From positions 203,960,017 through 204,024,016 of the forward strand of contig JARDYH010000004.1 in the NCBI GenBank assembly GCA_029215795.1: a stretch of 64,000 nt of DNA, in the 5' to 3' direction. The stretch is from Anniella stebbinsi. Lineage: Eukaryota > Chordata > Lepidosauria > Squamata > Anniellidae. Below the pieces are notes generated by a model. The model made no database searches and was not told the origin of the DNA. It saw only the letters and a list, made by a program, of their open reading frames with translations. Position numbers and translations under genes: made by a program. Positions within the stretch are counted from its first letter, which is position 1. Each line of letters opens with the position of its first letter. Positions 35,141 to 46,188 of the stretch are shown piece after piece.

Positions 35141-36152
35141 ATGATTTAAAAAAACACAAATCACCAAAATCTTGGTTGATCTGTTTACTGCTTTTGTTCT
35201 ATAGGACCAATATATAGCCAGCATTTTTTTAAATTAAAAAATAAAAACTTCAAAAAAGACAATGGAATAAGCTTTGCTTTTGCCAGCATTTATGTCTTTA
35301 AAAATAAAATAATAAAATAATAGGTGATTGGAAAATTGCCCAAATGTCTAAACAAAGTATCTTTTGAAAGGGGTTTATTTTTGGAACTGGTTTTGATTTG
35401 TATATTTGTTGAAGCTATAAAATTCTTAATAAATGATATAAGTTGAACTAACAAACTCCTCCCCCCCTCCCACCATACGGCTTTGTGCTGAACGAGCAGG
35501 ATTGTAATAGCTTTTCTCCATCATCATCAAGCTCTAACCAGACCTGCTGTTCAGATGTGACACACTTCGTTCCTTTTATTCTGATATCTTGCTCAAAGTT
35601 GGAAAGCAGAGGCTGAAGGGAGTTTAATTATATCTCGATTTGAGATGTTCTTTTAAAAAGGCAGCTATAGATTGCCAGTGCTTTATTGCATTAAAGACCC
35701 AATGCATTCCCCCCCACCCCCCATATGTGTATCTTGTTTGCTTCATAAAAGGTAACCAGCTGCTGTTGTGGATCATACTGTGGGAACACGAAAACTTTAG
35801 GCAACTATTTGTATGCTCCTACTTGAAACTATTAAAATACTGATGCTGTCCCCTTCTATGCAGTAGTAACAATCTGTCAAAGGGCAAATCATAATAGAAA
35901 GAATGTTATCTTTGGCTTAACTCATTTTTCCCCATAATACCCACGCCAGCTATTCATTAGCTTTTTATTCTCCATGCTTTTTGTCCTCCCCGCCCGCATC
36001 CCTGCTCCAATTCTGTAAAGTCTATGCAAATGTCATGCATTTATGCACATTTTCTTATCTTACATCAAATAGTTCAGATCACATCTTTCGTTCTAGATGT
36101 TTATAAGAGAAGCATTTTTTGTGATGGGCAAAAAAGGGTTAGCAACCCATTA

Positions 36153-36292
36153 CATCAGATTTTCCCAACCTGGATACCCTCCAGATGTTTTGATTACAAC
36201 AACTTCCAACATCCCTGACCAGTGACCAAACTGGTTGGGGATGATGGGAGTTGTAGCCCAAAACATCTGGAGCGCACCTGGTTGTCAAGGCT
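36153..36292. mobile_element. palindromic MITE, class I (well preserved)
   Basis: Starts 'CAGATTTTCCCAACCTGGAT' and 'CCCTCCAGATGTTTTGATTA', ends 'GTTGTAGCCCAAAACATCTG' and 'CACCTGGTTGTCAAGGCTGA'. Inverted halves of about 65 bp face each other around 'CATCCCTGACC'. Confidence 0.8.
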
Positions 36293-37087
36293 GAGCGACA
36301 TCTTTCTAGAAGTGTGATGCCCAGTACCCCACATTCCTGTGGATATCCTGGTGTGTGCTCTGGTGGTGGTAGAGGTGGCACCATTTGGTTTTGCTGTTTC
36401 AGGCAACAAAGCGACTTGGGCTAAGTATCTCCAGAGGCAAGTGTGGGAATGTGATGTTGTAGGTCATTGCAGGTCCCGAGCTTGTACACGTCTCCTGGGT
36501 GAGCCAATTTCCCCTTAAGAAAATCAGCTCCTTCTGCCATCCAGAGTGCTGTCAGTATTAAAATGTAGCTCTACACCACAGACCATGTACATTGCTAAAG
36601 GGGCAATTCATAACCATACAGTGAGAAAGGAAGCATATAGTTCATCCTTCCTCGTGTCTGCATTCAAAGCACAGCAGTGCCCATGTCTAAATTTAAAGCA
36701 CAGCACGAATCTCAATGAGAAGTGATTCGGAGGCAGCATCTTCTCATGGGGTATTTGACTCTCATCTGTTTCCTTTTCTCAAAAACCAAGTGTTTACTTC
36801 TGTTGGCGTTGCATCTTGGCAGAGCAGTGAAGAAGCCAACTGGACTCCATTCTGCGGCCCCTTTTGCCAGGGCCAAAGCCAGCATTTTCCAGTTGGAAAA
36901 ATGATTTAGAGATTAAATAGTTCCGTTTCCTAGTACATGACGGCTGCAAAACGGGTTGCTAAAAACATTGCACAATCATTCCACACTCTGCATAGAAAAA
37001 CATTTCTAAAAATCTGGATTGTCCATAACAGATCTCCCATAGCTGTTTTAAGGTACCCTTGAATCAGGAAATAGCATTGCCATGATC

Positions 37088-37165
37088 TAGGGTGGCCATA
37101 TGTCTGTTTTTACAGAGAAACATCCTCTATTGTGAAGGTATCCTCTATTTGAAGGACTACCCTGT
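37088..37165 (+). mobile_element. TAGGGTGGC-family fragment
   Basis: It begins TAGGGTGGCCATATGTC and contains 'CCTCTATTTGAAGGAC', matching the ends of the elements at 52576 and 58055. The rest is missing. Confidence 0.5.
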
Positions 37166-37674
37166 CCATGTTGGCCACTTCAAATCACGCTGCCTAATGG
37201 TAGGGCCGGCCGGGATTAATCTCCACATGAAACATAGATGACCAATGCTTGGTTTAAGGGTACCACTTGTGGAACAAAATCTGTTGACTTCTTGAATTTG
37301 CTATGTGGCTATTTTTGCTTAGCAGAGGTGTAATGCATAGCTCTCAATGCTTACTGGTGGACATACTAAAGTATACTTTCAGTTCACAATACTGTGAGCT
37401 AGAACGGAATTATACAGTGGAAGTATTTGTAGCAATAACTCCAAATGATTATGTTCCATCTGTCTAAAATATAAGAGCGGTATAAAGTAACATGAGAATT
37501 AGAGCTGGTTCTCTACCCATGGAGTGAGCCCAGTTTCTTCTTAGCTTTCATAAGCAGACCTTCACCCTTCATTATATTATTGATCTTAGGTTGTGTGCAA
37601 GCATCACTCATAGTTGCAGATGCTGATTTACTACTTTGTAAATGGACACACTTCTTTTCCAATGTGAGGTCTTA

Positions 37675-37800
37675 AAACAGGGATGGAGAACCTGTGACCC
37701 TCCAGATATTGTTGGACTGCAACTCCCATAATCCCTTAACCATTGGCTATGCTGGATAGGGCTGATGGGAGTTCCAGTCCAACAGCATCTGATGGAAAGT
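37675..37800. mobile_element. palindromic MITE, class I
   Basis: 'GAACCTGTGACCCTCCAGAT', 'GTTGGACTGCAACTCCCATA', 'CATTGGCTATGCTGGATAGG' and 'GCTGATGGGAGTTCCAGTCC' give the standard arrangement of this squamate-type element. Confidence 0.8.
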
Positions 37801-37854
37801 TTTGAAAATGGCCACTTTATTCCTCCTCTCGTTCTCTTTCTTCCACCAGTACTA

Positions 37855-37877
37855 CTGCCACCACCACCACCACCATC
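37855..37877 (+). repeat. (CCA)n microsatellite
   Basis: About seven CCA triplets, followed by CATCTCATCCTCC. Confidence 0.9.
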
Positions 37878-38422
37878 TCATCCTCCTCCATAATCATGAT
37901 CACTGTGCAAAGGAAAATGGTGGCAAAATAATCCAGTATAGTGGAACGTGCACAGTATCTGCCATGCACAGATTACATTTTTAATTCTTTTATTGGGCGA
38001 CTTCCATAATGAATTAAAGACTTCATTTAAAAACAAACATAGTTTTTCATTGACCTCTGACAGACCCCGCGTTTTCCACCCTAGACTTGATACTCTCAGG
38101 AAGACATTTCTTCGAACCCCACATTGTCTCTGGTCCAATTAGAAGAGCAGTAAGTCAGATGATGTTCTTGGAAGCAGGGGCACAGCCATTCACACTGGAG
38201 CTATAGGACTGACAAATGCTTTCCTGTAAGGTCTGTGATGATAAAGAAATGTTAATTGCTCTGCACTTTCATTACTGTTCAAACTTTTTCAGAGCCTGTT
38301 TTGAATTCAAGAACAGCTTTTTCTTTTCTTTTATTTGAATACTGTGTATTGAAGCACAGTCATGGTTTGAATTAACATTTATATTTATGCCGAATATACT
38401 ACATAACCATCCAGAGTTAACT

Positions 38423-38462
38423 CCTTCCTTCCTTCCTTCCTTCCTTCCTTCCTTCCTTCCTT
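38423..38462 (+). repeat. (CTTC)n microsatellite
   Basis: Ten tetranucleotide units in a row; a likely polymorphic locus. Confidence 0.95.
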
Positions 38463-39960
38463 CTCTACCCTGTGCAATTTCAGGGCAAAGCTGGGGACAT
38501 CTTCTGAAGTTCTTGAACACCTGTGGGAAGAGAACAGTGACCCCTTTGTGGGTGTGCATTCCCCTTTTCAAATCAGTCTAATGGTAATTAAGTGAAGGAG
38601 AACTCTGTGTATATATGGGCACACATATGCTTTCTGCATATGCTGTGCATGTGTGTCATTTTTATGATTTGAGATGCAACAAGGTGGGAGATAATGAAGA
38701 TTTGATTGTGGCACTTTTCCCATGTAAATCGTTGTTCTGAGATTAACTGTGGGTTATGTTGGGGAAAACAGGCTTTCCTCATCAAAGAGAGAGAGAAAAA
38801 CTTGGAGAAAAGAGTGAGTTAAAGATTGCTAATAGCAATGATAATGATAATGATGATGTCACTGTTTCTCATATTGATGTTCTTACTCCTCCAATCCAAA
38901 CTAATCATGCCAGACATTTCAATCTTCTTGATTAAGCTGTACAGGGCCAAACTGGATTGTTGCCTGCCCTAGCCTTCTCTTCATTTATTTTTTCCTGGCC
39001 CAGAACTGCTCACAGATTCCTCACTCATGGTACTTTGCGGGTGCCTCTCCCATACTTTTGATTGGGGATAGTCCGGTATTTGGGGAAATGGCGAAAAGAA
39101 ATGCTAGTGCAGTTGTGCAATTCTGCTATACCACAATGCCACCTAGAGGTCATGTAGAGGTTATGTAGCAGAATATATAGAAAGGCAGAGAAGGAAAACT
39201 CCTGAAAAATATCTGTATAGAGGCTCCAGACATGATTATTATGCCACAAAGAATTTGGAAGTGTAAGGAAAAGTGAAGTGGTGAGTTAAAAGCCTCATCT
39301 AGGAGAGCCCTAACTTAAATCCTATTAATTTCAATGAGTTCACTCTTAAGTAGGACTAAGTTGGCTACAATCTATTAGGGCCACTTCACATATTATGCAG
39401 AGATGTCCAAGCTTTCCATCAAGCTGTTACTCCACAGGGAGCTCCAGCTAGTTGTCTCTTGCTTGCATGTGCACCCATATGATAAAAGGCAGAAGAGCAA
39501 TTTAGTCACACCAAGCATCCCCCCCACCCCGCCATTGTGTACTTAACCAGTCTTAAGGGGTGCACTTAAAACGTATCCATGTGTGAAATGTCTCTAAAAG
39601 AGCTTCTAGTTCAGTTACAGTAAACAGAGGTGGTTGTAGATGAGCAACTCACATTGCTCTTGTAAATTGAAGCACTGTTAATGTCAGTTGAGGATCTGCT
39701 GACATCCCCCCTTTATAGGCACCCCTCCGCCCCATGCTTCATGTTGTACTGTGGGTGAAATTCGCCACGTGTGAGTCAGCAGCTCCTTCGGTACGTTAAA
39801 GCTCTTCCTCTGTTTAATGAACCATATGGTTAAGGCATTCATGTGCGTATATATATTTATTATTTACCTTTACCTTCAGGCACTGCTAAGCAGCTGGTCT
39901 TAATGAATAAAAATAGCCAGTGAAATCATGCCATGTGGTTGCTGGGAAGGAAGAATTTAT

Positions 39961-40048
39961 TAGGGATGTGCACTGACCCCCCGGATCGGATCGGATAGCG
40001 GATCGGAATCGGACCTGGGGGGTCGGATCGGATCGGATCGGACCGGAT
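39961..40048 (+). repeat. left CGGAT array of the foldback element
   Basis: After the 12-bp terminus the top strand reads repeated CGGAT/GATCGG units with a few interruptions ('GGATCGGATCGGATAGCGG'). Confidence 0.9.
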
Positions 40049-40583
40049 GTCCGATCCGGATCGGACGCCATTTTGAATGCTTTTTCCCATAGCCAAGTAT
40101 TGTTTTACAAAAACGCCTATAACTTTTTCATTTTTAAAGATAGAAGGATGAAACTTGGGCACATTATACACTGGTTAGGGATAGTTATCTGTGAGAAATT
40201 TCAGAAAGATTGGTGCATGCGTTTTGTGGCAATTAATTGTTTAATAAATACCCAGAAATGCCTATAACTTTGTCATTTTTAAAGTTACAAACATGAAACT
40301 TTGCCACATTGTAGGTGGTACCTTGGGACCTATCTGTGAGAAATTTCAGAAACTTAGGTGCTTGCCTTGTGTGGCAATTAATTTTAGAAAAATGGGTAGT
40401 AGTGGGGTAAATACATTTACGCCTCCCATTTTTTTATTTTTGAAGATACAAACAGGAAACTTGGGCACATTGCAGGTACCACTTGCCTTGATATGTGTGT
40501 GAAATTTCAGAAACATTGGAGCTTGCCTTGTGTGGCAATTAATTTTTGAAACAATGAGGAAAGAAACACCTATAACTTTGTCA

Positions 40584-40715
40584 AGTGCTTTCCAATGATT
40601 TTCTATGGGCAAGTGCTTTCCAATGATTTCCTATAGGAAAGTACTGTCCAATGAATCCCTATGGGCAAGTACTGTCCAATGAATCCCTATGGGCAAGTGC
40701 TGTCCAATGAATCCC
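40584..40715 (+). repeat. about 28-bp tandem repeat, five copies, in the foldback spacer
   Basis: Successive units read 'AAGTGCTTTCCAATGATTTT', 'AAGTGCTTTCCAATGATTTC', 'AAGTACTGTCCAATGAATCC' (twice) and 'AAGTGCTGTCCAATGAATCC', each followed by a CTATGGGC-like end. Confidence 0.9.
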
Positions 40716-41371
40716 TCATTGTTTCAAAAATTAATTGCCACACAATACAAGCACCTACGTTTCTGAAATTTCACACACATAGGTCCCAAGGTACCACCTA
40801 CAATGTGGCAAAGTTTCATGTGTGTAACTTTAAAAATGACAAAGTTATAGGTGTTTCTTTCCTCATTGTTTCAAAAATTAATTGCCACACAAGGCAAGCT
40901 CCAATGTTTCTGAAATTTCACACACATATCAAGGCAAGTGGTACCTGCAATGTGCCCAAGTTTCCTGTTTGTATCTTCAAAAATAAAAAAATGGGAGGCG
41001 TAAATGTATTTACCCCACTACTACCCATTTTTCTAAAATTAATTGCCACACAAGGCAAGCACCTAAGTTTCTGAAATTTCTCACAGATAGGTCCCAAGGT
41101 ACCACCTACAATGTGGCAAAGTTTCATGTTTGTAACTTTAAAAATGACAAAGTTATAGGCATTTCTGGGTATTTATTAAACAATTAATTGCCACAAAACG
41201 CATGCACCAATCTTTCTGAAATTTCTCACAGATAACTATCCCTAACCAGTGTATAATGTGCCCAAGTTTCATCCTTCTATCTTTAAAAATGAAAAAGTTA
41301 TAGGCGTTTTTGTAAAACAATACTTGGCTATGGGAAAAAGCATTCAAAATGGCGTCCGATCCGGATCGGAC

Positions 41372-41492
41372 CTCGTCGGATCGGATCGGATCGGATCGGA
41401 GGTTGATCGGATCGGATCGGATCGGATTTTCCCGATTTTGGGGCGGATCGGATTCGGATCGTGGATCGGATCCGATCCGATGCACACCCCTA
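41372..41492 (+). repeat. right CGGAT array of the foldback element
   Basis: Again the top strand carries GATCGG units (for example 'GGATCGGATCGGATCGGA'), so the array is a direct, not inverted, counterpart of the left one. Only the last 20 bp flip to CCGAT. Confidence 0.9.
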
Positions 41493-41521
41493 GAATTTAT
41501 AGCTAGCAGTATTATGGATCA

Positions 41522-41541
41522 TGGGGGGGGGGGGTGGGGGG
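41522..41541 (+). repeat. poly-G tract
   Basis: A run of guanines with one interrupting T follows the foldback element closely; the length may be uncertain. Confidence 0.85.
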
Positions 41542-42351
41542 CAGCACTAGAAAGCATGTACAAATCTCTGCTTTTTGCGTAAAGTGAGGGCACCTGTACT
41601 GCTCAAGGCAATGGAACGTCAGGCTGATTAGCAAGTATTAATTCTCTTCCTACTGCTGATGATCATGGGAATTGGGAATCTGAAATGAATATTAGAGATC
41701 TGCATGGGTATTTCCCCTCTCTGCAAAAAAGAAAAAAAAATCCTTAATTATTAGCATCCATAACCTAATCACTTGGAGTATGATGTCATTCACACCGGAC
41801 ACATAAAAAGGAAGTTGGATTTCCTGTCCCATTGGTTCCTATCAAAATAATATTTTGCATGCAGCCAATAATAACCCAGGTCTAACCCTGAACGGAATCC
41901 AAAGTGACTGAATTGCATGGTACTGTTCAGGCGGCAGAATAGCCTGAATGACATTTTCACACCTTTCCGTAGAGCTCTGCTGAGTTCCACGGAATGGCGG
42001 ATGATTTTAACTGCTAAGGATGCAAGGGGATAAAGCTGCAGAACCAAATAACCATTGGAATGTCAGGAGGGAGCTGAGTTTCAGGAACGTGTCTAACAGT
42101 AAGCTGGAGTGACCAGCAAGAAGGGAGGATAGGGCTCCGCTCACCTTTCAGAATTGTGCAGGAGAGGGGATTTTGGTGGCCACCTGCACCTACATTCAAG
42201 TTGCGCCTATGACAAGTGGCACCTGCCCAGTCTCCCTCTTCTGCGCAGCTACACAGACCCTGGCTTGCCATCTTCTGCATCCGGTCACTCTAAACTGATG
42301 TGAGAAGGAGGAGGGGCTCATTGTCAAGAGAATGCCGAATTAAGAGAAGGA

Positions 42352-42490
42352 TGAAGCTCAGCGGCAGGGGGCATACTTTGTGTGCAAAGGTCCCAACTTC
42401 AATGCCTGGCATCTCCAGGTAGAGCTGGAAAAGTTCCTGCCTGGAACCCCGAAGAGCCCCTGCCAGTCACAGCGCAGAGAATACCTAGCT
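42352..42490 (+). mobile_element. tRNA-derived SINE, sense, tail missing
   Basis: Head 'GAAGCTCAGCGGCAGGGGGC', decayed B box 'CAACTTCAATGCC', linker 'CATCTCCAGGTAGAGCTGG' and 'GAACCCCGAAGAGCCCCTGC' are present. The CR1-like tail is absent. Confidence 0.7.
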
Positions 42491-42540
42491 ATATGGGACC
42501 ATATACACCCCGTACAAGGATGCATCTATTGGGAATTTAA

Positions 42541-42776
42541 CTACTGGAGACTTGGTGGCAGTAAAGACTGGTGCATCCAATTTTGCTGGGGTTATGGATT
42601 CACAACCCTACTAAAGTTGGAACCAGAATTCTAAAGGAGCTATTGAAGGTGCTGAATTTATTTTGGGGTAGGGTTCAGCATCTTGGATAGATCCTTTAGA
42701 GCTCTGGCTGGTTCTGACTGAAACCCAGAATGGATTCACGGTTCCACTGAAATTGGAGCCACCAGCCTCCACTGAT
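42541..42776. mobile_element. palindromic MITE, class III (longer copy)
   Basis: Starts 'CTACTGGAGACTTGGTGGCA' and ends 'GAGCCACCAGCCTCCACTGA'. The interior has 'CTAAAGGAGCTATTGAAGG' facing 'GGATAGATCCTTTAGAGCTC'. It is about twice the length of the copy at 32164. Confidence 0.65.
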
Positions 42777-44594
42777 CCGAGGATAGTATCCAACGGAACC
42801 ACTCCACTTCTGTGAATCCCATGGTGCTTCTGGGAGTGACCATATGTGCAACAGGGCTTTCATGCTTCTAAAACTACCCCTGGAAACAAGAAGAAACAAT
42901 CGTTTCTGTGAGCTCCACTGCTCTGCCTTGCCCTGTTCAGGTTATGTTTAGAAGTGCAACAGCCTTGTTACAGAAGCAGTCAGTCCCACAAGCACAGGGG
43001 CACAATAGGATCCTATCCTACGAGCCAAACAAAATGCGATACGAAATACATCTTTGCATTTTAGCAAGTCAGCCTTGTAAAATGCAAAATAGAGCCAGTG
43101 GCAGTGTGTGTGTGTGTTCATAATGATCAGGATTGCAGCAGTTGGAGAAGGGAGTTTTCAACCATCCCACCCCCTGCCGTGGTTCCGAGATAAAGAGCCC
43201 CTTTGAAGCTGCTCTTTGCTTTGGGAAACCTCCTACTGGTGCCAATGGGGGATTTCCTCCCAATGCAAAGAGCACGTCTGGAAGAGCAATTTTTGTCAGG
43301 AATGCAGCAGGGGAGGACAGGGTCACATTCTCCTCTCCCTACCTGCTGTGATTCTGATAATAATCAGACCATCTCCAAGTCCTGCTATTTACATTTTATA
43401 AAAATCTGAAGTAAGATTCAACTGCCAGTCCAATTGCCTTCAGTACAAGGAATTATTGGTGTGGGTGGGGAGGCATTACCTTGTCCTTTGCCTCAGGTAG
43501 CAAAATGACTCGGTCTCTTTGGTAGGAGATGCTAGAGGAGAAGCTCAGCTGGAATAGGTGAGAAGATACAAGAGGTTGTGAACATATTTCATTGTCAAGG
43601 ACTTCTTGTCAGCCATTATTTTGACCGAACACACGACTATGATGGATTTATATATCTCAGAGGAAATTTTGACAGATGTAGTAGTTATGAAACTTTTAAA
43701 AAATGTTGTTACAGGTATTGTAGTATGCAAAATTGGCACTCCAGTGTATGTGTGTGTGGGCATGGAGGAGAAGCCCAATACTGATAAACAGCTCCATACT
43801 GTCGAGCAATTTCTAATGGCATACAGATGCGTGCTGACTTGCCAATGTGCCAACTTTACGTATTCTTTAAAAGCATTTTAATCTGCAGATTTTCTTCAGA
43901 GAGAGTGACAAACAGTTTGGGGAAGGTTGACAGGACAAACAGTTCAGGATGAAATGAGAAATCTTGCACATTTCTTAAAGGGAAATAGCCTCATCCAGAA
44001 AACATTTTATTCATAAGGGCAATGCCTTTTAGTACCTGACCTTAGTATATTGTTTTTCTACGCCCTCCTTTGCTTCTGGATTAATAAACTGAATGCTTCA
44101 CAGACTTAAGTGAAAAATTGTGGAACCATTGCAGCTCTCGCAGCTGTTGCAGAGGTGTTCGCATGCAGGGAAATTGCACAGGGTGGCCAGGTGCAACAAG
44201 GAGACAGGGTTCCTTCACCTTTCATAGTTGTTGAAGTGAATCATGAAGAGAAGTCTACACACAGGATGCAAAACTAACAAAAACTTTATTAAATAAAGCT
44301 TCCTGAGAACAGGCCATGTAGGATACTTCTACAGGCAAAGGTAGCTAGTTAACTGAAAGCACCATGCCTGAGAGCTGACTCAGGCACTTGCCGATATGGC
44401 AAACCAGGAGCGCCAATATATTAGGCTTGCGTAGAAGGAGTAATTTCAGCAGGTGTAGCTTGAGTTGTTGGAAGTCCAATCTACTGATAGAAATGAAAGA
44501 GAAAATGTGATTTCCCACACAACTAGAATGTTATTTGGGCATGCAGTCAGTGTGGCATGGAATATGGACAAGTGACCATATTACTAATAAGTAG

Positions 44595-44945
44595 TGCTTG
44601 TGCTGCTGGCGTCAAGCATAGGCATGGTTGGGCACTTGTCAAGGGCCCACATCCCAGCAGAGTCCCACTGACAGGAGTCCACTGGGGTTGCTCCTCCTCT
44701 TCACCAACGCAACCTGCTTGTTCACCTGCCTCTTGCTGTGGCCCAGACAATGGCAGTGGTGAGAAGGAGGAGCAGGAGACGCCACTGCCTTTTTGCTCAC
44801 TGGCGCTCTGCCTGTGAAATGAGCAATTGGTAGCAATGATGGGAAAGAGGAGGAGGAGCAATAGCAGCTGGGGGAAATGGCTATGAGAAGGTAGACCCAA
44901 TGAGGGAAGCAATGCATTGAGGATGTCTTGCCCAATGATCCTCGA
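44595..44945 (-). repeat. dispersed repeat copy A (pairs with 60567-60908)
   Basis: The reverse complement matches 60567-60908 over nearly its whole length, for example 'CATTGTCTGGGCCA', 'GGCAGGTGAACAAGCAG' and 'CTGGGATGTGGGCCC' versus 'CTGAGATGTGGGCCC'. The minus strand is open across the copy (frame 44912-44547), with residues LSGPQQEAGEQAG near the middle. The class is unknown. Confidence 0.75.
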
Positions 44946-45451
44946 AAACCTGAGACTGTCCTCACAGATGCCTTTTTATACACTCTTTAAAAATCTGTTT
45001 ACCTCCTTTAGATGCTGGCACTCCTTGCTATGCCACTCCATCATGGAATTCTTCATGTAACCATCTCGCTTGTTGTGCATTTTTTTTAAAAAAAATCTGG
45101 CTAATTGACTGTGGTAAACATCATTACATGAAAGTATGGTAAACACTGGCAACATAATATATGCCCCCTAACAATGTGAGCAGACTCACTTTCCAGATGT
45201 TTATATTTGTCCTTCTGTCTTAAATTCAAACTGGATATTGAGCTAATTATTAACCAAATATGTTTCCAATAAGAAAACCAAGACAGCATAAAGATGTATC
45301 TCCAGTGTATGCATTTTTACATGCCGAGTGCAATTTGAGTGCACAGTTGTCACATTGTCAGTTCCTGGAGTTGACTTGTCAACACCTGCCTTTGTTACAA
45401 TGCCCTGTGTAATACTGTTGAATCTGTTGTGTAAAATGTTTTATGTAAAAC

Positions 45452-45845
45452 AATTAAAAAGACTTGCGGCACCATAGGGATGAACACATTTATTTTAAGC
45501 CTAAACTGTCATGGACTACAGGCCACTTCATCAGATGTGCTTGAGACGTGGGTGGTTGTCAATGAAAGCTTATGTCAACCTTCCCCAACATGGGGCCTTC
45601 CGGGCGTTTTGGGCTGCTACTCCAATCAGCTCCAGCTGAACACATTTATTATGCCATAAGCTTCCCCCAACTTGGTGCCTTCTAGATGCTTGCTGGAACC
45701 AATGCTTGCTGGGACCAATGGGAGTTGAAGTCCAAAGCATCTAGAGGGCTTGAAGTTGGAGAAGCCTGCCTTATGCCATAATAAATTTGTTCATAGTTCA
45801 GGTGCCACAAGGCTCTGTTGTTTTTTCTGCAACAGACTAACATAG
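45452..45845. mobile_element. palindromic dispersed repeat with a class I MITE inserted
   Basis: The outer element is an inverted pair: 'CATTTATTTTAAGCCTAAAC' and 'GGACTACAGGCCACTTCATC' on the left, 'TTATGCCATAATAAATTTGT' and 'CTGCAACAGACTAACATAG' on the right. A class I MITE interrupts it at about 45595-45776, flanked by CTTATG on both sides. The next element starts at its right end. Confidence 0.7.
45595..45776. mobile_element. palindromic MITE, class I (nested, rearranged)
   Basis: It starts 'TCAACCTTCCCCAACATGGG' and ends 'CTAGAGGGCTTGAAGTTGGA' followed by GAAGCCTGCC. Inside is a fragment 'CATTTATTATGCCATAAGCT' that belongs to the surrounding repeat in inverted form, so the copy is a composite. 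Confidence 0.65.
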
Positions 45846-46188
45846 GTCCCCTCTACAAGGATTCGCTTTTGCACCTGGTTAGCCGATTATGCGCATAATT
45901 GCAGAAGCGCATTTACACCTAATCCCTCTGCACGAGAGGCGGCAAAGTGCATTAACGGATGTCCAAAATGCGGTTTACAAGTAGTTAATGCGCATAAGCG
46001 CATATTCACACAGTCAAAATGCGCTTTAACGGATGGAGCAAAATAAAACTCGCAATTTAACGCGCATTCGATAATGCGCATAATCGGAGAGATAACGCGC
46101 CTCTACGCCCCATTTGCGCTCCGCTGGTGTGGAGGTAAATTTTTTAATGAGACTTCAAAGAGCATTAAACCTCTCGTGAAGAGGCACT
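45846..46188 (+). mobile_element. 343-bp GCGC-rich MITE, copy 1
   Basis: It is flanked by the 5-bp direct repeat CATAG (45841-45845 and 46189-46193). It starts GTCCCCTCTACAAGGATTCG; the right end, inverted, is AGTGCCTCTTCACGAG, so the terminal inverted repeat is short and imperfect. It has the same length as copy 2 and about 85-88% identity by eye, with no indel. The CpG- and GCGC-rich content stands out against the AT-rich surroundings. There is no transposase. Confidence 0.85.

Larger units (their letters stand above)
39953..41500. mobile_element. 1,532-bp foldback hAT-like element with target duplication
   Basis: The element spans 39961-41492. It starts TAGGGATGTGCA and ends TGCACACCCCTA, with the exact 8-bp direct repeat GAATTTAT at 39953-39960 and 41493-41500; an 8-bp duplication and these termini are typical of hAT. 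Inside, 40049-40583 and 40837-41371 are inverted arms of 535 bp each, with no indel and no mismatch in the parts I compared. The spacer 40584-40836 holds a short tandem array and an extra arm-like module. Both outer ends carry CGGAT arrays. No transposase gene is present, so it is non-autonomous. The near-identity of the arms suggests recent origin or arm-to-arm gene conversion. Confidence 0.93.

Noticed and set aside
40661..41074. 137-codon open frame across the spacer and right arm of the foldback element
   Set aside because: It follows from the repeat modules being free of stops in one frame. The mirrored arm gives the same peptides on the other strand, and there is no transposase motif or gene context.
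39961..41492. CRISPR-like or satellite array
   Set aside because: The repeats are an inverted pair plus short CGGAT arrays inside a transposon with target duplication, in a vertebrate genome; there are no regular spacers.
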